Source of the DNA: Flammeovirgaceae bacterium BBD 1991-12
GTDB taxonomy: Bacteria > Bacteroidota > Bacteroidia > Cytophagales > Cyclobacteriaceae
DNA: 64,000 nucleotides
Direction: 5' to 3'
NCBI GenBank assembly: GCA_001657315.1
Contig: LYSV01000018.1
Coordinates: 1-64,000, forward strand
Below the pieces are notes generated by a model. The model did not search any database and had not been told where the DNA came from. It worked only from the letters and a program-made list of their open reading frames with translations. Below, piece by piece: positions 53,677-62,348 of this stretch. The position numbers and the translations under genes are program-made. How positions within the stretch are numbered: position 1 is the stretch's first letter; each line of letters starts with the position of its first letter.

Positions 53677-54054
53677 ATGAAAAAAACAATTTCAATTCTT
53701 TTTCTGACCTTTTTGGCCTTTGGTTTTGGCAGCAGGTCTGAGAATGTTGATCTCCCAATCGGAGATCAACTAAGTTGTACACCTCCCAACACACCGGGAA
53801 TTCCCAACATTACCACGGATAACCAAAACTATATCCATGCGAGTGCATTCTCTCTGGGTGGAGCGGATGGCTACGAATGGACGGTTACCAATGGCTTTAT
53901 TATTTCAGGTCAGGGTACTTCGTTTATCAGCATCGGACCGGACTGTCCGGTGCCGTCGTCCATTGAGGTTTGTGTGAGAGCCTACAATGGAAACTGCTAT
54001 TCCGCGCAAAGATGCGCCACGTTGTCCTACAGTGGGCCGTGTTTCCTGTTATGA
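53677..54054 (+). CDS. Small secreted protein with PKD-like fold
   Basis: A protein of about 125 residues starting MKKTISILFLTFLAFGFGSR, a signal peptide; a GTG at 53653 is in frame but inferior. The mature part has the pattern ASAFSLGGADGYEWTVTNGF, then ISIGPDCPVPSSIEVCVRAY, and closes with paired cysteines (NCYSAQRCATLSYSGPC). The order YEWTVTNG and SIEVCVRAYN is typical of a single PKD/Ig-like module in T9SS-related proteins, but no sorting domain is present, so it may stay in the periplasm or be exported whole. The function is unknown. A strong terminator follows. Confidence 0.75.
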   Translation: MKKTISILFLTFLAFGFGSRSENVDLPIGDQLSCTPPNTPGIPNITTDNQNYIHASAFSLGGADGYEWTVTNGFIISGQGTSFISIGPDCPVPSSIEVCVRAYNGNCYSAQRCATLSYSGPCFLL

Positions 54055-54083
54055 ATCAGGATAGATAACGCGGTTGCAATATT

Positions 54084-54120
54084 GAGGTTGATCCCTTGAG
54101 ATCAACCTCACTCTGTTTTT
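54084..54120 (+). terminator. Intrinsic terminator after the small secreted protein
   Basis: TGAGGTTGATC (54084-54094) and GATCAACCTCA (54101-54111) form a perfect 11-bp stem with a 6-base loop; CTCTGTTTTT follows. The convergent asnA gene ends 10 bp further on. Confidence 0.88.
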
Positions 54121-54129
54121 GATCAGGTT

Positions 54130-55257
54130 CTACTCCAGAACATGGATATTCTTCTCCAAACAGATCTTTTTCAATTCATCAGGCCATACCGAAACAGTGA
54201 CTTCCCCCAGGTGAGCCGTTCTCAGCAGGTACATGTAGGTACGCCCCTGACCGATCCCGCCACCGATGCTCAATGGGATCTTATCATTCAGGATGGCCTG
54301 GTGATAGGGGAGTTTCAGGAAATCCGTCTGTCCGGAAAGCTCAAGTTGTGCTTTCAGGGTTTCCTTTGTAACCCGTATACCCATGGAGCTTAGCTCATGC
54401 CGTCTTTGGGTGACCGGATTCCAAACCAGAATGTCACCATTAAGCCCCAGCATCTGTTGTCCGATTTTCGTAACGGTAGGGGTGATCCAGTCATCATAGT
54501 CAGCTGCACGCATTTCATGTGGATAACCGTCTTTTAATACCGAGCCTATACCTATAATGAATACGGCAGGATGCTCCTGAATTAATCGTGTTTCCCTTTC
54601 CTTTCTGGGCAGGTCAGGGTACATGTCCAGGATCTCCTCGGCATGGAAAAATTCCAGCTCCTCCGGGAAATCGGGGTATCGCGGATCGTTTAGTTCCGGA
54701 AATTTCGTCTTGACCATCACGCCAGCATTACGGATCACTTTCCAGATACGCCTGACCGTATCTTTCAGATAGTCTAGGTTTCTGTCTTCATCGCTGATCC
54801 TCTTTTCCCAGTCCCACTGATCTACATAGGACGAGTGGTCATGATCAAAGAAATAATCCTTCCTTACAGCCCTCATATCCGTATTGATACCCTGACCAAC
54901 GGCACAATCAAACTGTGCCAGAGCCATTCTTTTCCATTTTGTGGCAGCCTGTACCACCTGAGCCTCTATGCGTTTCGGCAACCCAAGGCCGGCGGGAAAA
55001 TCGATGGGAGTACGTGACCCGTCACGGTCCAGATAATCATTTACACCGCTGTCCTGCCTTACGATAAGCGGTACCTGCACCATTTGGAGGTTCAAGGCCT
55101 CTGCCAGCCCTTTTTCAATATACTCCTTGATCATGTAGAGTGCTGCCATTCGCTTTAGTGGAGGAAGCAATGCCTTATAGCGATCGGGGAGGATTGAGCT
55201 TACCTCTTCATAGGTACTGATCCCGGGCCCCGCCAGATCTGATTTTTTGTCATACAT
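54130..55257 (-). CDS. asnA: Aspartate--ammonia ligase (asparagine synthetase A)
   Basis: The cytoplasmic enzyme makes asparagine from aspartate, ammonia and ATP. It belongs to the class II aminoacyl-tRNA-synthetase fold. Family signatures are LQMVQVPLIVRQDSGVNDYL near 58-77, the central HSSYVDQWDWEK near 140, DILVWNPVTQRRHELSSMGI and the C-terminal IGGGIGQGRTYMYLL. At 375 residues it is longer than the roughly 330-residue enterobacterial enzyme. It is divergent from the marR-type gene at 55476, whose twin palindromes lie about 165-210 bp upstream of this start. Confidence 0.95.
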   Translation of the reverse strand: MYDKKSDLAGPGISTYEEVSSILPDRYKALLPPLKRMAALYMIKEYIEKGLAEALNLQMVQVPLIVRQDSGVNDYLDRDGSRTPIDFPAGLGLPKRIEAQVVQAATKWKRMALAQFDCAVGQGINTDMRAVRKDYFFDHDHSSYVDQWDWEKRISDEDRNLDYLKDTVRRIWKVIRNAGVMVKTKFPELNDPRYPDFPEELEFFHAEEILDMYPDLPRKERETRLIQEHPAVFIIGIGSVLKDGYPHEMRAADYDDWITPTVTKIGQQMLGLNGDILVWNPVTQRRHELSSMGIRVTKETLKAQLELSGQTDFLKLPYHQAILNDKIPLSIGGGIGQGRTYMYLLRTAHLGEVTVSVWPDELKKICLEKNIHVLE

Positions 55258-55420
55258 AGGATTTGTGGTTTAGTTTCACTGGTGTTAGTGATATGAGTGA
55301 TTCATTTCGGTATGGATCAAATTACTTAAAAAGAGTCAATAAAAAAATAAGTATTCCTGGTACGGAACAGCCTGCTCATGCTTATAGGAAGGGTATTAAA
55401 GGTTATAATTTTCAATAAAT

Positions 55421-55467
55421 ACTTAACCAGTTAAGTTTTATTTTTATATTTACATAACTGGTTAAGT
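55421..55467. promoter_or_regulatory. Twin 16-bp palindromes in the marR promoter
   Basis: ACTTAACCAGTTAAGT (55421-55436) and ACATAACTGGTTAAGT (55452-55467) are the same palindrome in opposite orientation, with 15 of 16 bases agreeing. Centres are 31 bp apart, three helical turns. TATATTTA at 55445-55452 is a near-consensus -7 box lying between and overlapping them, so binding would block transcription. The ATG is 8 bp downstream. Confidence 0.85.
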
Positions 55468-55475
55468 ACTTTTAT

Positions 55476-55964
55476 ATGAAGGAGGATTTTCTAAAGGAAT
55501 TAGAGTATTTGGGTTTGATCGCCCGGCTTAAACGTTTGAGTGACTCCATGCTCTACAGCATTAGAGAACTGTACAGGTTGAAAGGTATAGAGATTGAGCC
55601 TAACTGGCATTTTGTGTTCCTTATCCTTAAGGAATACAAGACAAGAACAATGACCCAAATGGCTGAAGCATTCCAGCTTTCCCAGCCGGCGGTGGTCAAG
55701 ATCATTGACAAGATGAAAAAAAAGGGTTACATCGATATGGTACAAGATCCCCATGACCACAGGAAAAGACAACTCCGGCTTTCCCAAAAGGCCATAAAAG
55801 AATTACCCGCGTTTGAAAAAATATGGGATTCGGGTCAGGCATCTATTGAGCAGATGCTGGAGGGTGATCGTACATTTCTCGACCTGCTGGAAAAACTGGA
55901 GCTCCATATACGAAGCAGGGATTTTAAAGAACGTGTACTGACCAACCTAAAAAAACGAACATGA
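55476..55964 (+). CDS. MarR-family transcriptional regulator
   Basis: A 162-residue dimeric winged-helix regulator. The DNA-binding core lies at about 45-110: FLILKEYKTRTMTQMAEAFQ, then QLSQPAVVKIIDKMKKKGYI with the recognition helix, and DPHDHRKRQLRLSQKAIKEL as the wing. Outer helices form the dimer interface. The twin palindromes just upstream are the likely autoregulatory operator. The last four bases overlap the start of the cysteine-synthase-like gene (ATGA), so the two are translated together and the regulator probably controls that enzyme, possibly in response to its substrate or product. Confidence 0.93.
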   Translation: MKEDFLKELEYLGLIARLKRLSDSMLYSIRELYRLKGIEIEPNWHFVFLILKEYKTRTMTQMAEAFQLSQPAVVKIIDKMKKKGYIDMVQDPHDHRKRQLRLSQKAIKELPAFEKIWDSGQASIEQMLEGDRTFLDLLEKLELHIRSRDFKERVLTNLKKRT

Positions 55965-56866
55965 TCGGGAATACCCCTTTGATAAAGCTGGAAAGACTTT
56001 CCGGGCCGGGCAGTGCCGAAATATGGGTAAAGTATGAAGGCGGGAATCCTACCGGTAGCATGAAAGACCGTATGGCCCTCTCCATGATCGAAGGGGCGGA
56101 GAGGAGGGGTGAGCTTACCCGGGGTGGAACTGTAGTGGAATATACAGGTGGAAGCACGGGTAGTTCCCTTGCCATGGTCTGTGCTACGCAGGGGTATAAG
56201 GCTCATTTTGTGTCTTCAGATGCCTTTGCGGAAGAAAAACTCCGTACGATGAAAGCCTTTGGCGCCAAACTGGAGATCATTCCGAGTGAGCAGGGTCTCC
56301 TGACTGCGGAACTTATCGATACCATGATCTCAAGAGCCAGGGAGTTAAGCAAGGCGCCCAATACCTTCTGGCCAGACCAAGTGAATAACGTTGATAACAG
56401 AAATGCCTATCATCGTATGGCGCGGGAGATCATGGAGGTTCTGGATACTCAGATCGATGAGTTTGTGATGTGTGTGGGCGGAGGAGGCTGCTTCTCCGGA
56501 AATTCAGAAGTGTTCAAAAAGGAGATCCCGGATATCAGATGCATAGCCGTAGAGCCGTTCCATGTCCGTAATATTTCCGGAGGTGACACCTCAGGCTCTC
56601 ATAAGCTGGAAGGGATTGGATTGTCTTTTGTTCCATCGATATTCCGGGCAGACCTGGTGGACGAGGTAATACCCGTGACTGACCATGACGCCTATGATGC
56701 CGCCAGAAATCTGGCACAAAAAGAGGGCATTTTTGGTGGGATCACCTCCGGGGCCAATGTATGGGCAGCAATACAAAGAGCGAGGACCATCGGTGCAGGG
56801 AAGAGAATTGTGACGGTGGTCATTGATTCGGGGCTCAGGTATCTCAATGGGGACCTGTACACGTGA
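55961..56866 (+). CDS. PLP-dependent cysteine synthase family enzyme
   Basis: A 301-residue fold-type II PLP enzyme related to O-acetylserine sulfhydrylase / cystathionine beta-synthase. It starts IGNTPLIKLERLSG. Lys35 in NPTGSMKDRMA is the PLP-binding lysine, and EYTGGSTGSSLAMVCA is the substrate-binding loop. The phosphate-binding glycine loop reads CVGGGGCFSGNSEVF, where typical family members have a GTGGT-type loop, so the specificity may differ from cysteine synthesis. FGGITSGANVWAAIQRA is the C-terminal active-site segment. It overlaps the marR-type gene by 4 bp. Amino-acid or sulfur-compound metabolism is certain in type; the exact substrate is not. Confidence 0.88.
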   Translation: MIGNTPLIKLERLSGPGSAEIWVKYEGGNPTGSMKDRMALSMIEGAERRGELTRGGTVVEYTGGSTGSSLAMVCATQGYKAHFVSSDAFAEEKLRTMKAFGAKLEIIPSEQGLLTAELIDTMISRARELSKAPNTFWPDQVNNVDNRNAYHRMAREIMEVLDTQIDEFVMCVGGGGCFSGNSEVFKKEIPDIRCIAVEPFHVRNISGGDTSGSHKLEGIGLSFVPSIFRADLVDEVIPVTDHDAYDAARNLAQKEGIFGGITSGANVWAAIQRARTIGAGKRIVTVVIDSGLRYLNGDLYT

Positions 56867-56923
56867 AAAAGGGGTTGTTGCCAAAGGTTCTCCTACACCG
56901 GAAGGACTGATCTCTGAACGTCT

Positions 56924-59900
56924 TTATTTTATCAAATTCAGATACCCTTCTTTTGCGATCGTTTCTCCATCATCAGCCAGGGCGCGGATCTTGTATATGT
57001 ATACGTCAGAGTTTTGGACCTGGCCATTGTATGTGCCGTCCCATCCCTGAGTTGGATCGGTGGTATGGTAGACCAGTTCTCCCCATCGGTTATAAATGTT
57101 GAACTCCAGCAATTCGGTAATGAACCGTCCGCCCATAAAGACAACATCGTTTACACCATCTCCATTGGGTGAAAAAGTATCTGGCATACTTATGAAGGCC
57201 GGAGGTATTACAATTACAGTAAGATTATATGCGCCCGTAAAGCAGTTACGTTGATCGGTAATTGTAAGACGGTACGTGATATCTTCATCAGGCGTGACCT
57301 CCGGAAAGTCACAATCAGAGCAGCTTAGCCCTTCAGATGGATCTATCGTAAAGTTAAACAGGGAATCATATTCTATGGGAAGGTTCGTACTTTCACCGAG
57401 CTTGATGGTGGTTTCCCAATCTTCGTATTCAAAAGGAGGAATAACGGTTATCGCCTGTTCAATGGTGGAAGAGCATTCATTTTCATCGGTCTCTGTAAGG
57501 GAAGCAATAAATGAATCATCCGGCGTCAGTGTGATGCTGGTACCGGAGCCGGTGCCGGAAGAGGCTGCAGCGCCTGGAAACCAGTTATATATGCTGGTCG
57601 GCTCAGGATCCAGGACTTCGAGCTCTACCGTTTCGCCCAAACATATCGTATCCGATGAAAATGTAAACATAGGTGACGGTGGTGGAACATTTACCACCTC
57701 CTTCATGATTGTATCCCGGCACCCCCAGGTCATGTTTTCAACAACCTGAGTTACTGTAAAAGTACCGAGGGCGGAATACGAATGGATCGGGTCTTGTTCC
57801 GTGCTTATGGTGCCATCTCCGAAGTCCCAGTGATATGTCTCTGCATTTACAGAATTGTCATTAAAGGTAAATCCCGTGCTGTCCAGCAGGCATAGCACGG
57901 TATCCAGACCATCATTCCGGATAAAATCAGCTTCCACAATGTGGAAATTGATCAATGTATCCAGCGTGAGTGTGCAGTCGCTGGACTTAAGGATGAGCTG
58001 GGCTACCGTTCGGCCGGAAACGGGAATAAAATCATAGGAATGATCCACAGGGTTCTGATCCGATTGCGTGCCATCGCCAAAAAACCATTCATAGGAGGTC
58101 ACGTCCTGTTCATCCGTTAATTCAAAGGTGACTTCCTGTCCTTCACAGACAGTGTCATCGCTTACATTGATCCTTCCTTCAGGCCCAATAATATCAAAGG
58201 CCCTTGAGGCAGTATTGATGCAGCCATTGGATGTCTCCGCCGTTAGCTCTACCGAGTAGGAACCTTTTGTATAAGTGGTGGTATATGTACCCTGGTCACT
58301 TGTTTCTCCATTTGCAAAGTCCCAGCTTAGCGCAGTAACTCCGGAACTGGCCGTGGAATTATCAGTGAATGCAATGGTCTGGGGATTGCAGTAGATGGAG
58401 AGTCCGTCAACGTCAGTTGCAAAATCTGCCACAGGGTATTCCTGTACTGAAATATTTTCAAACAGGGAGTCATAACATCCTGTAGACTGTTCTGTAAATA
58501 CCAGTTTTACCCGGTAATCATCTTCAGCACTATAGGTGACAATTTCCCGGTCGGAAGTGCCGGTAAGGCCGTTGGCAAAGTTCCAGTCAAAATTTAAGTT
58601 GGAGCCATGCCGGGTATCGTCCTGCGCTGTAAATTCTATTGTTTCAGGGGCACATAATGCATTCTCAGGAACGTTTATTCTGCTACGCGGTGTATACCAG
58701 TCAATATTGATGAGTGTATCTCCTGCGCCACTGGTACATCCGTTGGCATCTTCTACTATAAGACTGCCGTAAAATGTCCTGTCGTCCGGTGGTACTGCGC
58801 TAAAGGCGAATAAGGCGTCACCGGTTACACCGGAGCGTATCGTGTCCCCGTTGGAAAAGCCCCAGGTCCACGAGGTAATGGGCGAATCAGAAACCGAGAG
58901 GTCGGTAAATTGTATATCCTGTGGCAGGCAGGCTTCGGTTACACTGGCATTTCCCCGGGCTTCTATGCCGTAGGGGTCTACAGTGACGCTGGCCATGTCC
59001 TTACAACCGAGGGCATCGGTTACGATCAATTGAAGCTCATGTGTGTCACGTATTCCGTTACCAATTTTTGCAGGGTCTGCTTCCGGTAAAGTGACCGTGT
59101 AGCTGTCCTGGTCCCATGTAATGGGCCGTGCGTTAAAAGTCGGGAACCGAAAGGTATATCCCCGGCAGGCAGCACCGGTAGATGCCGACCCATCGAGTAT
59201 GACCTCCTGACCGGCACATACTATGGGGGCTACCGTCAGCACGGCATTGGGTACAACGATCAGGATCTCCACGGAGTCAACAGAAGCCGGGCAGCTTCCT
59301 CCATCGTCAGCGCTTAGCCTCGCCCAGTAGGTGCCTTCAGTTGCGTAAGTATGTGTGACAACAGTGCTGGAATTCGTGGTGCCATCCCCAAAATCCCAGG
59401 TGAGATTCAACGTACTGTTGCCCGATGTTGACCGGCTTTCAAAATCGACCTCGAACGGCGTGGCGCAATCGCGATCATAGAATATTTCAGCAGCTGCCCC
59501 CTGTACATTCACATACCCCGTTTTGGTGATCGAAGAAAGACAACCGTTGATATCCACTTCAAGGGTGACATCCTGCAGACCTGATTCATACAGGTAGGTC
59601 CATTTCACCGGCGAAGTAGTGCTTTGATGGAACACTCTTTTCCCTTCCGTATAAAAATGCCAGGCGTCCGGGATAACACCAGGAGGCAGGGAACTGAAAT
59701 CCGGTGTCAGTTCTATTTCCTCACCCACACAGGGTATGGTATTGTTCACAGTAAAGTCAAGCAAGGCACTGACGTCTGGTCCTAGGGTGACTTCCAATGG
59801 ATAGGAAGTGGCTGAACAACTCCCGTTCTCCACCGAGACGGTCACATTGTAAGTGCCGGCGCTGCTGAACACATGCGTGACGTCATCCAGCGCATTGGCC

Positions 59901-61426
59901 CCGGTAAGTGTCAGGGTAGGAGTAGCGCTGCCGGGGTCATCAAAATCCCATACGGACCGGCTGATAGGATCAATGAGGTTATCCGGAGTGGCATTCCTGA
60001 ATGACAGGGTAAACGGTGCACAACCGCTGGGGTCAGGATCATTCAAGAGAACCTTGGGATTCAATGGGTAATGTCTGAATTCTGTAAAAGCCGTGTCGTA
60101 ACACCCGGTTGTACCTGAGGTAACGATGACCCTGGCGAAATGTGTAGTGTCAACGAATTCGTTGTACATGCCTATCGTGCCATATACATTCCCGTCATCA
60201 TAGTAATTCACATTGGCCGTCTGATCCGTAGAAATACTGCCATCGTAAAATTGCCATTCATAGGTAGGGCTTTCTGCATCTGATGTGACGGAATGTTCTA
60301 CCACTACCGGGTTTGCACAGCTATTGACCGGGTTTGAGATGGGATTGATGGTAAGCTGCTGGACAAATACATCCCTGGTAACGGTATTCACACATCCTCC
60401 ATTGTTGGTTTCCAGACTTATGGTTCTGAGCCCGGGTGTCCTGAAAAATATTTCGATACTCTGTTCATCGGAATTTGCTATGGTTTCAAACCGGTTATTT
60501 TGAACATTGTAATACTGTGCTCCTGCGCCAAAGCCCCACCTTACCTGGTTGGCATTGAAATATTCAAATCGCACACCGGCATCGAGGCACAGGGTATCCG
60601 GTACATTGATCACCCCACTCGGACTTCCAATGTTTACATCCTTTGTCAGGCTAATGGCACAGCCCCTTGAATTGGTGGCGGTGAGTTGAACGGTATAGGT
60701 GCCATCACTCGTGTATTCCTGATCCGGAGGAGATGCTGATGTACTTGTGTTGCCATTGCCAAGATCCCAGGAATAATCCACGGAGTGAACATCTGCCGTG
60801 TTGTTGGTGAAAGAAACGGTAAGCGGGGCATTGCAGGATGCAGCCGGGTCCGGCGAAGTTTCAAAATCAATGTCCGGGAGGTCATAGACTTCTACTACGG
60901 AAGTGAATACCTTCTGAATATTGCAAGAGGGTATATTGGTGGTCAACTCAAGGGATACATTGTAATTCCCACCGTCGGCATAGGTATGGTCCAGCACGGA
61001 ATTTCCTGAGGCTGTAGCTCCGTCGCCAAAAACCCAGTCCAGCGCTGTAAGGCTCAGGGCGCTGTTCATATTTACGGTAGGGGTAAACTGAATATCCAAT
61101 GGAGCACAACCCTGGGGCAGGTCTGGTGTGAGGTTGAGCTCAGGCAGGTCATATACTGTAATACTGATCCGCCCGGTTTCTGCACCGCCGGGAGCGGTAT
61201 ACAATATAACCGTGTAGTCTCCCGCGGTGGTATAGGCAGCAGAGGGATTGGCATCATTACTGGCGGAGGTACCATTTCCAAAATCCCAGTAATTTGTAGC
61301 TCCAGGTGTGGTAAAGTTCACGGTAAGTGGAGCGCATCCTATGGTAACATCAGCTGATTGTCCGAATGAGTGAAAGCATGATCCCCATAAAATGCCGATG
61401 AAGGTTACCTTCCTGAATGTTAACAT
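56924..61426 (-). CDS. Giant PKD-repeat protein with T9SS type B (gliding-motility-associated) C-terminal domain
   Basis: An extracellular adhesin-like protein of about 1500 residues. The start at 61426 gives MLTFRKVTFIGILWGSCFHS, a signal peptide ending SFGQ; an ATG at 61447 is in frame. The body is about fourteen beta-sandwich repeats of the PKD type with cores such as NYWDFGNGTSAS, LDWVFGDGATAS, YSWDLGNGNTST, LTWDFGDGTTNS and YEWFFGDGTQSD, each with paired cysteines in many copies. The last 95 residues carry the type B sorting domain: MPDTFSPNGDGVNDVVFMGG, then FNIYNRWGELVYHTTDP, ending EGYLNLIK. It resembles SprB-like adhesins that depend on a PorP/SprF partner, and such a gene lies 1 kb away on the other strand. 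Confidence 0.93.
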   Translation of the reverse strand: MLTFRKVTFIGILWGSCFHSFGQSADVTIGCAPLTVNFTTPGATNYWDFGNGTSASNDANPSAAYTTAGDYTVILYTAPGGAETGRISITVYDLPELNLTPDLPQGCAPLDIQFTPTVNMNSALSLTALDWVFGDGATASGNSVLDHTYADGGNYNVSLELTTNIPSCNIQKVFTSVVEVYDLPDIDFETSPDPAASCNAPLTVSFTNNTADVHSVDYSWDLGNGNTSTSASPPDQEYTSDGTYTVQLTATNSRGCAISLTKDVNIGSPSGVINVPDTLCLDAGVRFEYFNANQVRWGFGAGAQYYNVQNNRFETIANSDEQSIEIFFRTPGLRTISLETNNGGCVNTVTRDVFVQQLTINPISNPVNSCANPVVVEHSVTSDAESPTYEWQFYDGSISTDQTANVNYYDDGNVYGTIGMYNEFVDTTHFARVIVTSGTTGCYDTAFTEFRHYPLNPKVLLNDPDPSGCAPFTLSFRNATPDNLIDPISRSVWDFDDPGSATPTLTLTGANALDDVTHVFSSAGTYNVTVSVENGSCSATSYPLEVTLGPDVSALLDFTVNNTIPCVGEEIELTPDFSSLPPGVIPDAWHFYTEGKRVFHQSTTSPVKWTYLYESGLQDVTLEVDINGCLSSITKTGYVNVQGAAAEIFYDRDCATPFEVDFESRSTSGNSTLNLTWDFGDGTTNSSTVVTHTYATEGTYWARLSADDGGSCPASVDSVEILIVVPNAVLTVAPIVCAGQEVILDGSASTGAACRGYTFRFPTFNARPITWDQDSYTVTLPEADPAKIGNGIRDTHELQLIVTDALGCKDMASVTVDPYGIEARGNASVTEACLPQDIQFTDLSVSDSPITSWTWGFSNGDTIRSGVTGDALFAFSAVPPDDRTFYGSLIVEDANGCTSGAGDTLINIDWYTPRSRINVPENALCAPETIEFTAQDDTRHGSNLNFDWNFANGLTGTSDREIVTYSAEDDYRVKLVFTEQSTGCYDSLFENISVQEYPVADFATDVDGLSIYCNPQTIAFTDNSTASSGVTALSWDFANGETSDQGTYTTTYTKGSYSVELTAETSNGCINTASRAFDIIGPEGRINVSDDTVCEGQEVTFELTDEQDVTSYEWFFGDGTQSDQNPVDHSYDFIPVSGRTVAQLILKSSDCTLTLDTLINFHIVEADFIRNDGLDTVLCLLDSTGFTFNDNSVNAETYHWDFGDGTISTEQDPIHSYSALGTFTVTQVVENMTWGCRDTIMKEVVNVPPPSPMFTFSSDTICLGETVELEVLDPEPTSIYNWFPGAAASSGTGSGTSITLTPDDSFIASLTETDENECSSTIEQAITVIPPFEYEDWETTIKLGESTNLPIEYDSLFNFTIDPSEGLSCSDCDFPEVTPDEDITYRLTITDQRNCFTGAYNLTVIVIPPAFISMPDTFSPNGDGVNDVVFMGGRFITELLEFNIYNRWGELVYHTTDPTQGWDGTYNGQVQNSDVYIYKIRALADDGETIAKEGYLNLIK

Positions 61427-61520
61427 ATTGATTGATGATGTGATCAACTGACCCTGAAAAATGTTTTAGTTGGCAAATCAAAAAATTGGAAAAAGAAAGA
61501 CCCTGATCCTGAAAAAAATA

Positions 61521-62342
61521 ATGATATCTCTACAACATCTGAAATCCGGAGCTTTACTGGTCGTTATTTTACTTTTTTTGGGGGCGACTATGTATAACCG
61601 CAATTACAAAAAGGTAAACAAAAAGTTTTTGGTCACGCTGCATATTACCCAGGATCAGTCCGGTGTTTTGGCGGTAGACGCTGCAAGGCTGGCAGAGATC
61701 AGGACAGCAATAGCTGATGCCAGCGACTTCTTTACACCCATTGGTATTTCGTTTGAGGTAGGAGATGTCTACTATATTGACAACTATCAGTATGACGTTA
61801 TTTCCACCGAAGAAGAGCTTACTGAAATGTCCGGCAAATACGACAAGGAAAACCGGCTGAATCTTTACCTGTTTTCCATGTTTGATGAAGAAATGGCTGG
61901 GGGATGTGGTTTGGCAGGACAGGTAACAGATGCCAATAAAAACCTGTTCATGTCACAGGCGTGTGTTAACCCTGTCTCCTTTGCCCATGAAATGGGACAT
62001 TTTTTTGGGCTGCTCCATACGTTCAACCCTGATGATTTCAATACTACTGAGCTGGTGGACGGAAGCAATTGTGATACCGACGGTGATCAGATCTGTGATA
62101 CCCCGGCTGATCCTTACATACCCGGAAGCGCGACCGGATGGGTAAGGGATTGCGCTTTTATCTATGAAGGTCAGGATGCCAATGGAGATTACTACGATCC
62201 TGATATTGAAAATATTATGTCCTACTACTTTGAAAGTTGTGCCTGTGGTCTTCATTTTTCCCCGGGACAATTCAAAAAAATGTCCGAAACCTATTTTTCT
62301 GCCATTGATCCTTTAGCTACCAATCCCGTGTGTGTCTGGTAA
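61521..62342 (+). CDS. Pappalysin-like (M43) metalloprotease
   Basis: A zinc metalloprotease of about 273 residues. The start at 61521 gives MISLQHLKSGALLVVILLFL, a signal anchor or signal peptide; an in-frame TTG at 61470 adds 17 residues. The zinc motif HEMGHFFGLLH is at about 156-166 (from this start), and the Met-turn is in ENIMSYYFESCACGLHFSPG. A cysteine-rich insert (NCDTDGDQICDTPADPY) matches the M43 pattern. No T9SS sorting domain is present, so it may stay periplasmic or membrane-bound. It starts 94 bp from the divergent PKD giant and ends 6 bp before a PorP/SprF gene, suggesting a role in processing or export of surface adhesins. Confidence 0.87.
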   Translation: MISLQHLKSGALLVVILLFLGATMYNRNYKKVNKKFLVTLHITQDQSGVLAVDAARLAEIRTAIADASDFFTPIGISFEVGDVYYIDNYQYDVISTEEELTEMSGKYDKENRLNLYLFSMFDEEMAGGCGLAGQVTDANKNLFMSQACVNPVSFAHEMGHFFGLLHTFNPDDFNTTELVDGSNCDTDGDQICDTPADPYIPGSATGWVRDCAFIYEGQDANGDYYDPDIENIMSYYFESCACGLHFSPGQFKKMSETYFSAIDPLATNPVCVW

Positions 62343-62348
62343 ACGTTT

